Assembly: GCA_029339505.1 (NCBI GenBank) | Contig: JAQISU010000026.1 | Coordinates: forward strand, 186,001-250,000 | Length of the DNA stretch: 64,000 bases | Source of the DNA: Unio delphinus | Lineage: Eukaryota; Mollusca; Bivalvia; Unionida; Unionidae | Direction: 5' to 3' | In this document: positions 51,063 through 62,599 of the stretch, in pieces | Position numbering within the stretch: the stretch's first letter is position 1 | Layout: every line of letters starts with the position of its first letter | The notes under the pieces: model-generated | The model's input: the letters and a program-made list of their open reading frames with translations, nothing else | What the model was told of the DNA's origin: nothing | Databases searched by the model: none | Program-made: the position numbers and the translations under genes

Positions 51063-51245
51063 TTACATCAGCTGGTCTTCTTCAGGCCAAAAATCCCTAA
51101 TCATCTTATCCAGCGCCATTATTCCTGCAGCGTTCCTTAAATTCACCATATGGTCAAGACTGTTCACACTACCATCTCTCGAGATCTCACTAACTCGCCA
51201 TAAGATCATGCAAATCAATCGTGCGATATCTCCAGCTCTCAGATT
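51063..51245 (-). CDS. possible terminal exon of an unknown protein
   Basis: A minus-strand segment open for 60 codons, with a stop at 51065-51063. It is preceded by an acceptor-like CCTAATGACAG at 51246-51256, which coincides with an in-frame stop, so translation would depend on splicing. The peptide looks natural rather than random: LRAGDIARLICMILWRVSEI, then LDHMVNLRNAAGIMALDKMI and RDFWPEEDQ. I do not recognise the family. G+C is higher than in the flanks. Alternatives are a fragment of a mobile-element protein or chance. No matching upstream exon was found in this window. Confidence 0.33.
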   Translation of the reverse strand, partial: NLRAGDIARLICMILWRVSEISRDGSVNSLDHMVNLRNAAGIMALDKMIRDFWPEEDQLM

Positions 51246-51404
51246 CTGTCATTAGGCCTCTATTACTTTTTCCAATCCATTTTTAATGGTTTTGAATGCT
51301 TATTGTAAAGGGAAATTATTTCACTAATTATGAATGCAGTCAATAATATTTTCAGTATAGTTTTACACGACCAGGATCAGTTACTGCAATCACTTAAATA
51401 CTGG

Positions 51405-51788
<384 letters not shown>

Positions 51789-53368
51789 TCTCTATATATA
51801 GTTTAACCCTGTTGTAACTACGCCAGGTTTAAAAATGTGTATAAACTATGAATTTGTACTAAATGATCAGAAATATGCTAGGAAAGTTCATGCGTTATTG
51901 GCAGTTGTTCGTCTACGAAGGTTTTACTGTAGTTTCATTTACTTAAATGTGGAAACGCATTGGAACCATGTTTTATCCCAGGAGAGAATACATTCGACTA
52001 AAATTGCTTCATTAAGTTTATCCTCGTCAATGTCAATAATAACTCTTTCACATATTTGTTGTTGTTGTCATTCATATTAAAGAGCAGAGTGGATATCAAA
52101 GTTTCACAACATAACTTAATCATATATCTCAGAAAATGAATATACTACAATAGATAGTATAAGAGGACTAAAGGAGGTCAAAGTACAACGTCCTAGTAAG
52201 AAGCAAGTTTAACCAACATTGACAAGGGGAGACAAACACGTACAAAGTAAGCACTAACTACATGTACTACCATTCACAATTACAGGATATTAATCAAGTC
52301 ACACAAAACGATATCGTAATACTTGTGTAGCTATTTATTGTGCCTAGAGAACCCTTAAGTCCTATATATCTTCAGGTATGTAAAATAGTCAGTCGCCCCT
52401 AATTATCATCCTAGTTGCGAAATTCAGTGAACAAATTGTGGAAAGAAATTCAGACCGCCTCACAGACGTCTGGAAGCAGCAAGTATTAAGTGACTTAGCC
52501 TGAGACTGATCAATAATATTACAGATATTGGCAAAATACAGATACATATTAGTTATAAATGTATCAATTTATTTAGGTTCCGATTCTGTATATTGCGTCC
52601 CATAAAACACTTCGTGGAGAGATGATAATTACAAGTTGGAAACAGACATTATGAATTCACAAAAAGCAAACTAGAATCAGATGCGTATGTAGCAACGTTG
52701 AAAATAATGTTTTGGTGACACATTTGTTTTCAAAATCTCATCCTAGCCCACCTCCCCCCCCCCAACAAATTAATGGGACATTTAAATGACTAATGAAAAA
52801 GGGTCTAAAAACACGTTTTGCTCAATTCACAGGTAAATAATACAGTACATAATGACATGAAGGAGTTTCTATTCTCATTATGATTCTGGGAGGGGACAAT
52901 TAAAGCACAATTAAAAGCATAAATGATTAAATATATATTACATTCTAGGCGCATAATATCATAAATCTCGAAAAAAATAAATTAAAAAAAATATATATAT
53001 ATGTATCCTTATATTGCATTTGCGCAGATATATTGTTGATATGTATTAACTATTGCAAAGAATAATAAAACATTATTAGGAATAGTACGTATAGCCATGA
53101 AAGACACCAGTATTAGCTTGCCATCTAAACAAGCACAATTTATATTTAATTAGATGTGGGATGCGGATGAATTAGGGCCATATTGATGCATATGTTATTT
53201 GGAAATAATTTAAGGAAATATCAAATCGGAGCATCATTCTACCAGCCAAGTGAGCGGAAAGGAACAGTGATGATTGAATCGTTGTTTCTTTTAAATGACT
53301 CATATACACAAGGCTCAAAAGATGTTATGTGGCTTTTCAAACACATAATCGGAACTTACTGATATAGT
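51789..53368. other. AT-rich intergenic DNA
   Basis: No gene was recognised. A short C-run lies near 52752. Confidence 0.45.
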
Positions 53369-54180
53369 AATCAACTGAGGAATTCTTTTGGAAGGGCAGC
53401 ATCATCAACTTGCCAGTATTTAATATTGTGCTGGAGAAAGTAATATGGCTTGTATTGACTAGACACCTTAGTAAAAACAACGAAACGAATGAATTCTACA
53501 ATGACGATGACATTGAAACCATAAGCGGATGTAGTTTTGAAGGTCATCAAGGATAAATCATTTAAAATATATGTTTCAGTATAGTATATAAAACATTATT
53601 GACACTTAAACTAACGGAAACCTATGGCTTATTGACATGAAAAGAATAATATTAAATGTTAGATGGTCCTAAGAAATGGCGGCATGTTTGTGTCTAGTTA
53701 TTTCGAAGTGAAGATACAGATCCCATAGTGTCAATGTGTGAGGATAATACTCAGTTTGTATTGGGTTACAGATTGAAATTACACTGAAATTCTTGAATGT
53801 GAAAGCACAAAAGATGCTGCATTATTACACAAAGGTAAACGTTTAGTAATTTAACCAAACACCCACGCGAAAAAATAAAAAAAAAAACACAACAGAAATC
53901 GTGGAACAGGTAACAATGTTGAAAAAGACGAACCGGATTCAGTTCAGAAGTTAGCCAAACGCACCAAAGATTTTAAGAAATCAGCGAGGGCAACCGTTTC
54001 AACCATTGAAAGAATGCCAAAAGCAGATGCAATGCTTTTAAAAATTAAAATATTTAAGTGTGAGCAGAACGACAGACGAAATAGCAGAGCTTGTTGGTTT
54101 GACTGCTAAAGCCATCCTGGTTTGCGACTAAGACATCATAGAGACACTTGTGAATTGCAATTCGAACACAAGTCTGTGAT
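53369..54180 (+). pseudogene. coding-like fragments, family unknown
   Basis: 53369-53551 is open without an ATG and reads FWKGSIINLPVFNIVLEKVI and FYNDDDIETISGCSF. 53880-54109 is open and reads SVQKLAKRTKDFKKSARA and TVSTIERMPKADAMLL. Near 54060-54110 a second frame continues with TTDEIAELVGLTAKAILVCD, which suggests a frameshift inside one former gene. The peptides are not low-complexity. No domain was recognised. Confidence 0.3.
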
Positions 54181-54626
54181 GGAGTTACTGAAGCAATTCG
54201 TTATCAAACAAATTGTCATTTGATTTAAAAATTCCCATACTAGTTATTTATTAGAGGCCATCAAACTGGGACGACATTGTCCTGAACACACCAGCGGACT
54301 AAAGTTATTACACTGAGAATTAATTTTATTGTACAAGTGGACGTTCGGTGATATTATTAGAGGTGCAATCAATAGAAAAATCGTCGAACAAGGTCAAAAA
54401 TTATATAAAGAATTTATGCACAAGCAGAGTAGGTAAGAGAAAGCCCAAATCAAGGAAAAGATTTCGCTGGTCCATTAAGAACATAAATCCGCACGTGAAA
54501 GAGTTCACAACCAAAACCAACTGTGGGAGAAGGCCTTGTATTCTGCAACCAACAACATGTATATGATCTCTTGGATCGGTTAGAAAAACGAGTTGTGTCG
54601 GTTCGTGCGGGTAACAATGCACGATA

Positions 54627-55800
54627 TGTAACGGCCCTGCATAAGTCTTTGTCGTCTCTACAATACGATAGCGATTGTTAAGTTCATTCACCATTGCTCT
54701 AAAATTTCCTAAGGTCTTTCTAGGAAGCTGACTGAATACAATGTCCCCAGCCTGTCCATGCAGGTGTGGTAATAACTCATCCAGTTTCTGCTCATTGGTC
54801 CAGTGTTGCCTATCAGCTATTGGTGTAAACCTGTTGATCCATACATTCCATGATTCCTTCCCTGTAAATGCAGGGAGTCGCACACTGTGGATCCCAGCAG
54901 TTCTGAAACTTGCGGCCTGTCCCATATTCAGACTAGCTCTGGAAATGCCCGAACTATGTCCTTCAACTTCAACATCACTCCCATCTGATGAACTCATAAT
55001 ATCATCTGTTTTACCTTTACTATCCTGTAACATTCGTGTCCTTGTGGAATGCACTTCTCTATTTCTTCTTCGTGTCTAATAGCTGAATCTGGAAACTCCT
55101 CCACTGGAGTATTTTCACAAGACGGTGACTTGGCCCTAGCCACCAACCCTTGTAATACATTTTCTAAGTTCCACATTGTCCTAGATACCTCTTTCATAAA
55201 CCCTTGCATTGCATTACTTACTGCAGATACAACTCTTCCAGTCAGATCTATAGAATTTTCCTTGGCCATTTCAGCATTTTCTCCGATAATATCACCATGG
55301 TCAACACCCTGTAGATTCCTCTGCCACTCTCTGCATTTAATCTTCTTGATCTTCTCTCAGTAGCTTCACATAACCTACTTTGACCTGCATTATAATCACT
55401 ATCACTTGCCCTAGTTTCATTTAGATCTTCATTTCTCATATGTGTCCTTTTGTCGTTTTCAGAGGCGTCATCCCCACCAAATTCACTGTGATTTTCGACT
55501 GCTGATTCCACTGGAAAGCTGCATCCATCATCAGTTTCTACTTCATATGAAGTCCCTTTGTTTTGGATCTGGTCTCGCTCGACGGTCATTTGGCTCATCC
55601 CCTGAGCTTTTTGATTCCTTCGTTTACCCATGATAGATACACCAGCCCAAATTAAGGTGTAGTATAACCAGAATTGCTTGTTTTGAGCTCTGTATCAGCA
55701 AGATATCTCCAATGGAACCTTCTTGGACCTGGGTTGGAATCTCTGGATCTGTCTTTAAAAATGGCAGATCCCACTTCTGACACCAGACATTGTAACGGCC
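54627..55800 (-). mobile_element. Ty3/Gypsy (Steamer/Mag-like) LTR-retrotransposon fragment: LTR edge, primer-binding site, broken gag
   Basis: Minus strand. The LTR 3' edge GGCCGTTACA (55800-55791) is followed 5 bases later by TGGTGTCAGAAGTGGGA (55785-55769), complementary to the 3' end of tRNA-Leu, the primer used by Steamer-like elements. The gag start is at 55631. Three frames cover it: 55631-55248, a charged N-terminus; 55269-54994; and 55054 onward, with the capsid-like core (VRLPAFTGKESWNVWINRF, LDELLPHLHGQAGDIVFSQL). Two frameshifts break it. At 54636-54627 the ten bases GGCCGTTACA recur exactly, as if gag had been fused to the far end of a lost 3' LTR by deletion. Zinc knuckle, protease, reverse transcriptase and integrase are absent. 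Confidence 0.82.
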
Positions 55801-56095
55801 AAGCTAGGTCCTAATAATATTACATTGGAGTATGGCACCAGGGATGAGTTGACTTCTTATCAGCTGACTAGTTTGATGGCTGCTAGCTAACTGAATGCCC
55901 CACAAGCAGCCCACAAAGCCTTATATACTCCAGACAAAACCTACAATCAACAGAGCCCACAAATCCAACGTAACCCACAACGTAACCCACAACGCCCACA
56001 AAACCCACAACGAACAGATTCCACAAAACCCACAACGAACAGATTCCACAAAACCCACAGTTCCAACAAAACCCACAATTTTCGTTGGAATATGC
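55791..56095 (-). mobile_element. probable LTR of the Gypsy-like element, with internal tandem repeats
   Basis: Upstream of the primer-binding site on the minus strand lies a TATA box (TATATAAGG at 55927-55919) at a plausible promoter distance. Beyond it, 55945-56090 holds tandem CCCACAACG-type units with a 25-bp period (AACAGATTCCACAAAACCCA). The outer LTR boundary cannot be fixed because no second LTR survives. Confidence 0.5.
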
Positions 56096-56845
56096 AAACA
56101 AGCATGAGCAATTGTTGCATATGTATATTTAGTCAAATTTTACAATGATTATTTATTGAATAAACAGCTTGATATTTTAAACATTACTACATTACGATTG
56201 TATAACCCCCAAGAAGAAAGAAAGAAGAAGAAAATCAGTTTTGAATTTCGCGGCACATACAGTGTAATGCGGTCGCTCTTAGCAATGATTCGGAAACTGT
56301 GTTATGCACTCTTACAATATTACCGAGTTAGATCGCATGATAGGGCAGTCAACATGTGTATGTACCAAAGAAATATAGAAGAGAAAAATCAAAACTTGAA
56401 TGATATGATGTTTACAAATGAAACATCAGGGACTATAAACACAACGAGTAGGTACCATAACTCCTAAACAGTTAACTAGAAATAGTCATTAATCAAAATA
56501 TCAAGGATAGAAGCCGCCGGCATGATGCTCCCTATTTTCGTTAACTCAAAACATATAGACTATATCAACTAAATATTAATCGACGAAGTAACCAAAACAG
56601 AGGATCCTAGAAAATATTAATGTCAACTCATTTGAGCAATTCACTGGTAATGCACTAATTTTAACAACAGCCACACAAAAAAAATCGAGACCGAATTGGA
56701 CGGCTTGTATGAAAGGTGTTTACCGTATACAAATATGCATACTTCAACCCCTAAATGCAGGTTATTACAATATGTTATTATTGAGGCTATGCAGGTTTGT
56801 CAAAGGTTGCGCTATGGAACGCCAGATCTGTCTTAAGATGACAAT
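56096..56845. other. AT-rich DNA; one 103-codon frame not called
   Basis: The open frame 56156-56467 is Lys/Arg/Asn-rich with no motif; its length is within chance expectation for this base composition. Confidence 0.4.
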
Positions 56846-57022
56846 TGTTATTATATGATGTGCTTTTGTCCTTATATGAAGTGAAAACTTCTTTATATGA
56901 TATGCTTTTGTACTTATATGATGTGCATTTGTACTTTTATGATGTGCAAAGTTCTTTATATGATGTGCTTTCGTCCTTAGATGATGTGCAAACTTCTTTA
57001 TATGAAACTTCTTTATGAAAAG
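56813..57022 (-). repeat. 21-bp satellite array (short, inverted copy) with conserved edge
   Basis: The minus strand shows the units GCACATCATATAAAGAAGTT and CACATCATATAAGTACAAA, the same repeat as 59430-60055 in the opposite orientation. At 56813-56844 it carries the edge sequence whose complement contains GTCATCTTAAGACAG and CTGGCGTTCCAT, shared with the large array. Confidence 0.92.
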
Positions 57023-57183
57023 CAAATGCGGAACTTTCCCAGGCGCGTGAAGGGGCCAAACAGTTCGTTTACAAGAGTAATTTGGTCGACTCGTTGTCTT
57101 ATCATTACTCTGTCAAATAGATTATACACAACTTCTAATCTATACAGTGATCGCCACCAGTTGTCTAGGTGCAATCATTCGAG

Positions 57184-57186
<3 letters not shown>

Positions 57187-57233
<47 letters not shown>
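57187..57233. repeat. (GA)n microsatellite
   Basis: About 23 GA units. Confidence 0.97.
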
Positions 57234-57235
<2 letters not shown>

Positions 57236-58374
57236 ATGAAGAAGGTATCCTTGTACTGATAATATTTATCGCAAAATATTCTCAATGAATGCCATTCAAT
57301 TGCATAGTGATCTTCGTTAACAGAGAACCTTACCGAAATTGTTAAATATTTGATTCGGGAAGACGTGACATTTTGTGTGAAGATCCTTTAAATATGACTA
57401 AAAATATTTCATTCAGTGTTCCAAGTACTAGCCACAATGTTGGTGAACATATTACTTTTTTGGGTATGTGAAGATTTTATATGATGTATTTCGTCTGTGT
57501 ACTTTTGCCCGTACATCGATGAACACCAGTTACTTAGTAATGACTGTATCCCATGATCTAACATTATAAAACAATCGAATCAATTTAGCGTTAAAATAAT
57601 TGTTTTTGTAACAATTATTGTTAGGACAAAATACGATCGTTGTGTCTCTCTGTTCTGAATGCCTGAAAATTATTCAGAAATACAGACGTTTTATCCACGT
57701 GGTTACATTACTAATCAAGAAAAAAGTTAAGATTTCCAGAACCGTGTAACCTATTTGAAAAAAGGGAAGAGAGTCACCAACCATTGAGACCTTATTTATG
57801 CGACAGGGAAAAAGTAGAATTATTCACACCAAAGAAAATATATGCAGATGTATGACTTGGTATAACGTATAAATCTTCATCGACTCAAAGGTTACAGTGA
57901 GGTTTTAATTTGTACAAAATCGTCCGCAAGGCTTAGTACGGTTCCCAACTTTTCATACACTATATATGTAGAGAATGCAATGTCTGAGCTCTATATTTTG
58001 GATATCACAATAATGCTTTATTTGCTGGTGGAGTGACCATGCTGAGCATTTTCCACAAACGATTAATCAGTGAAAACACAATAAAATGACACAAACACCT
58101 GAAAGAGACAGTAAGCACTCACTCTAAACTCTGCCTCTATTAGAAAATTAGGTAAACATATGTATTTTAGATCAAATTCATTTGAAACCAGTTATTTATG
58201 AAGTATGGTTGAGACAGTTTTGTTTTATACATTGAACCCACATTGTACGCCAAAGACAATTGGAAAGTAGACTGCATATCACACTTCCATACTATTGCAA
58301 AAGCCTTTGTAAAAATGTTTCAACACCGTTATTACATTAATTCCTAAGAAACATCAATACAATGGAACACAACC

Positions 58375-58411
<37 letters not shown>

Positions 58412-59429
58412 GCTTTCGGATATTTGCAATGTTTTTGAGAACTATATTTAAAGCAATATAATGTACGTTTTGTGACAGGTACGGTTTAAACCGTTCTGTT
58501 TAAATTGTCTTTAGAGTAATTTCTTACTTTTATCACTGCATATCAGTTTGTAAATCTGTGTATCTGACTGGTGGGCAAAAGCTAAAAGAATCATGGTTTA
58601 TGGGTTAGGTAACAGACATGTAGACCTGAAATATCCGATTGCTGAACAATTCAACTATTTGCATAATAAATCATCCATGATGCAATGCAAATTTCACTTG
58701 AAAACTTTGATGGTTAGAAAGCCTTATCCTATTCTTTGATTTTCAAGAGTACAAGTAATCTATATTTGAATGTATCATCATCCCACACCGGTTGAGCAGT
58801 GGGGCTATTTGCTGTAATCACGTTCTTGCCCCACTTGGAAATCTAGTTGCCTATGATATTAGTATTGCAAAATGGTTGTCATCTGAAGATTGTCTTAATG
58901 ATCACGGATTATAATCCATTACTATTCAACATAATTATGGCCCTTGATGATTTAAAGTTGTGGAGACAAACCTTGTACATTGTGCTCGAGTACATCTTGA
59001 GACCAGATTTGGCTTATAGTTAAAAAATCTTTTGATACTTTTGAAGATGCTATCTTCGTCGTCTCAAGACTTTTTTTAATACTACAGTGATGTTTCACAA
59101 GAGCGTGAGACATTATTAACTTAGTTATGGAGAAAAAGTTACAATGATATTGAAATCAAAGCATACATCATCAAAGAATAAATACAACGAATGAAAAAAA
59201 CAATGAACATGATAAGACTGGTAAATTGTAAAATAATACGTTATTATAAGACCGTAAGTGGTATTTTTCAACTATTTTGTTTTAACTAAATGTGCAATTT
59301 GCAATATTTGGAATTAGCCAAGCTTGCCGACCATGATGTGTGAGAGACATCATCTACACATAAGATGATGCACTCAAACAGGTGTAGAAAGGACAGTAAA
59401 AAAGACAGGCCCAAAACTTCATATAAGGA
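57234..59429. other. AT-rich intergenic DNA
   Basis: A (GT)n tract lies at 58379-58409. No gene was recognised. Confidence 0.45.
58379..58409. repeat. (GT)n microsatellite
   Basis: About 15 GT units. Confidence 0.96.
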
Positions 59430-60093
59430 TGAAAGCACAGCATATAATGAAGCTTGCACATCATATAAGTACAAGCGCACATCATATAAAGAAGTTTGCA
59501 CATCATATGAGGCTAAAAGTACATCATATAAAGAAGTTTGCACATCATATGAGGCTAAAAGTACATCATATAAAGAATTTTGCACATCATATAAGTACAA
59601 ATGCACATCATATAAAGAAGTTTGCACATCATATAAGGACGAAAGCACATCATGTAATGAAGTTTGCACATCATATAAAGAATTTTGCACATCATATAAG
59701 TACAAATGCACATCATATAAAGAAGTTTGCACATCATATAAGGACGAAAGCACGTCATATAATGAAGTTTGCACATCATATAAAGAATTTTGCACATCAT
59801 ATAAGTACAAATGCTTATCATATAAAGAAGTTCGCACATCATGTAAGTGTAAACGTACATCATATAAAGAAGTTTGCACATTATATAAGGACGAAAGCAC
59901 ATCATATAATGAAGTTTGCACATCATATGCGTACAAAAGCACATCATATAAAGAAGTTTGCACATCATATAAGTACAAAAGCACATCATATAAAGAAGTT
60001 TGCACATTATATAAGGACGAAAGCACATCATATAAAGAAGTTTGCACATCACCTAATAACAAATGTCATCTTAAGACAGCTCTGGCGTTCCAT
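59430..60093 (+). repeat. 21-bp satellite with higher-order structure, about 29 units, plus conserved edge
   Basis: The basic unit GCACATCATATAAAGAAGTT(T) alternates with variants ending in AAGGACGAAA, AAGTACAAA or AAGAATTTT. This gives a 42-63 bp higher-order pattern. The array ends in the edge GTCATCTTAAGACAG, CTCTGGCGTTCCAT (60065-60093). Since 21 is a multiple of 3 and most units lack stops, both strands show spurious repetitive ORFs of up to 258 codons; I do not treat these as genes. Confidence 0.95.
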
Positions 60094-60249
60094 ATTGCGC
60101 ACCAATGATATCATGGACCTGGGGACGTTTCATTTTTTTTATGAACGAGTTTACTGAGGACATCAACAACGTTCGCACACCGTTGATAAATTATGCGGTT
60201 ATTGAAATACCTCGTTTTGTGACGCCCCGAGTCTTAAGTTTAATCTATG

Positions 60250-60375
60250 TTGCGATGCAAATACAGTACGTTGTAAATACCATGAGCACTATCTTCTCAA
60301 ATTGTACGTTGTAAATACAACCTCCAGCTTTACCTTCGTGTGTCGTATCAACCCGTACATTGTAAATAAAGCCTG
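60250..60375. repeat. short direct repeats, also found at 61998-62070
   Basis: ATGAGCACTATCTT, GTACGTTGTAAATAC and CCTCCAGCTTTACC recur as ATGAGCACTGTCTT, GTACATTGTAAATGC and CCCCCAGCTTTACT at 61998-62052; GTAAATA motifs also recur locally. Confidence 0.75.
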
Positions 60376-61348
60376 TGAAATGGTCCCCCTCGTAGTAAGA
60401 GGGTTTTTAATTAGATTTAGCTACGTTATATAGAGAATGACCGCCCTCGATATTATGACCCGTGTGAGTGAAATATAGAATATCATCAGAGAGCTGGGCA
60501 AGATTATTTCCACAAAAAATGCAAAACGAGCCCCCTTAGACAAGAAATATAAAAAAATTTAATCAAATAAAATTGGTATTTTCAATTTAATTTAATTGAT
60601 ATTAACATGATTTATTAGCAGTGGCTAATTTGGATTTATTACATCATCATAACGAGTGGTGAAAAGAGCGCAATGTCCACGACTGATTGCATCACCATCC
60701 TCTTGACTGCGTTCCAACGTTCCTATTTCGTCAAGTCTTCCCTTTCCGACTGTCTCATCCTTCTTGAACTTTCTAGATTTAACTCTCTTACTCGTCAATT
60801 TCCCCTTTCTTACCTCGTCCTTTTTATTTCTTTTTTCGGACCCTGTCTCAGGACTGTCGAGTCCCCTCTCCCTCTGAAAACTGTTTCCTTAACGAACAAA
60901 ATTATCCTAAAGCGCTATAAGCACCAATTCTAGATGTAAATATAACATCGCTTCGTTTATGTTACTCAGAATACACACCATTGAAACATTGTGTAAAGCT
61001 TTAATATGGTAGTACCTTGCTCTAAATTGTCACGTGACTTTACCGTATGACACTACATGTTGGATTACTATTGCATAAACTGAATAGATCCTTACTCACA
61101 TCCAGATTATTACAAAAGCAAATATAATAGTTATCGTTAGCTCACAAAAATCAGTATAGTCCCAACAGACAAAGGAAATTATTTCATATTTATTTATGTA
61201 ACCCTATACATCTTGAACATATGAACATTGGGACCGCATTCAATCAATTCTACTAATAACTTCACAGTTTAAGGATAAATTGCTTAGCAACTCTGGCATC
61301 AACAGATTTCTATGAAATTGAATACACCAATCATATTATGGAACCTAG
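60376..61348. other. intergenic DNA, CT-rich patch at 60670-60900
   Basis: The 86-codon frame at 60673-60933 lies in pyrimidine-rich DNA, which lowers stop frequency; no domain was recognised. Confidence 0.4.
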
Positions 61349-61690
61349 TCATATCAACAAGTTGCATACAGAAATTTAAAAAATAGAATATTACGTGAAA
61401 TTAAAATTGCATACCATAATACTGTTAACGTTAGAACTTGTGCATCAGGCACTAAACTCTGTCTTTCTCGCAAGACAGACACCTGGTCCTTCTCTTGTTT
61501 TAACAAGGAAAGCACTATTATTTCTTATGCTTCCCCTGGAACCAAAATTCCTTCTCTCAGGAGATTTCTGACTCAAGAATTTCGACCATGGTTGTCACTT
61601 CAAAATGCCTATTAGTTCCATGATGTGCGCCTTAATTTCTCTCGGCCAGTCATAAGCAGTGGTTTCTTAAGACAAGCATTTTTTTCGTGA
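61349..61690 (+). pseudogene. coding-like segment with one in-frame stop, family unknown
   Basis: Open from 61349 to a TAG at 61613 (88 codons), then the same frame continues to 61690. The text is protein-like: YRNLKNRILREIKIAYHNTV, then TCASGTKLCLSRKTDTWSFS and SLRRFLTQEFRPWLSLQNAY, and after the stop FHDVRLNFSRPVISSGFLRQ. Continuation beyond a single stop in the same frame suggests a decayed gene or transposon protein. No ATG and no family was recognised. Confidence 0.33.
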
Positions 61691-61997
61691 GTCAGATTCT
61701 CTGAACTACGTTATATAACTTTTCCGTTTGAAGAACGACTATTTGACATTGGATCGTTAGTTCAGATGTCTCTTTCTCAAACCCGATTTAAAATATCCCG
61801 TCAATTTCATTAATCTAAACACTGGCCTCTTTGAAGTTTTGTCACTAACATTAAATGAACTAAGAATAAAATCTAAATGACCCCTCCCAAATACTCCCCT
61901 GGTCTAAATGTGACAAAATCTTGAAGCTCAGAACATTCAATTTCAAGGTTCATTGCTCATTCGAAATTCCATACTTCACACAACCACAGTTTTACTT

Positions 61998-62070
61998 TCA
62001 TGAGCACTGTCTTATCAACCCGTACATTGTAAATGCAACCCCCAGCTTTACTAAAATGAGTACGATCTTA
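61998..62070. repeat. dispersed partner of the 60250-60375 repeat
   Basis: Shares about 50 bases with 60280-60335, including GTAAATGCAACCCCCAGCTT against GTAAATACAACCTCCAGCTT. Confidence 0.75.
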
Positions 62071-62312
62071 TATCAACTGTGTGTGTGGTAACATAATTTG
62101 ACGGAACTTCTACGCCAATCACCTCGAGGCAATTACGTGCACTCGAGATCGCTTTGGCGTCGTTGCGAGTTTATTACAATATTTGATTACAACAGTTTGG
62201 TTGTCATGGTGCTAATAACTTATGTATTTGGAACACATTGGCGTTACTTCGAATAATATTGAACCATATTGAACATTCGGCTGATACAAACGACATGAAT
62301 CGATCAATGAAG

Positions 62313-62316
<4 letters not shown>

Positions 62317-62379
<63 letters not shown>
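62317..62379. repeat. (GA)n microsatellite
   Basis: About 31 GA units. Confidence 0.97.
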
Positions 62380-62382
<3 letters not shown>

Positions 62383-62599
62383 CATTGGTGACTTGCAAAC
62401 ACTCAAAATTGTATACGTGAATAAAATCCCACAATAAACTCCTTTATTTATTTTCAGTCGAATCTGCACTGTCTGCATCTGATATCACACGATCGTTAAT
62501 ACAAAAATCTCGGTGATATTAATGACACGCGATTTATACGACCTTTATATACCAACTTTTTCGATGTTGATGCTAAAACATGTATTTCATTTGTGGCAG

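Noticed and set aside
55769..55785. tRNA-Leu 3' end as a tRNA pseudogene
   Set aside because: Only 17 bases match and their position next to an LTR edge and gag identifies a primer-binding site.
56156..56467. 103-codon basic ORF
   Set aside because: Length is near chance expectation for this base composition, and no domain or splice support was seen.
59286..60157. Four long ORFs (165-258 codons) on both strands
   Set aside because: All are made of one 21-bp tandem unit read in different frames; mirrored ORFs on both strands show a satellite artefact.
60673..60933. 86-codon hydrophobic ORF, membrane-protein-like
   Set aside because: Lies in pyrimidine-rich DNA, which yields Leu/Ser/Phe-rich frames and few stops by composition alone.
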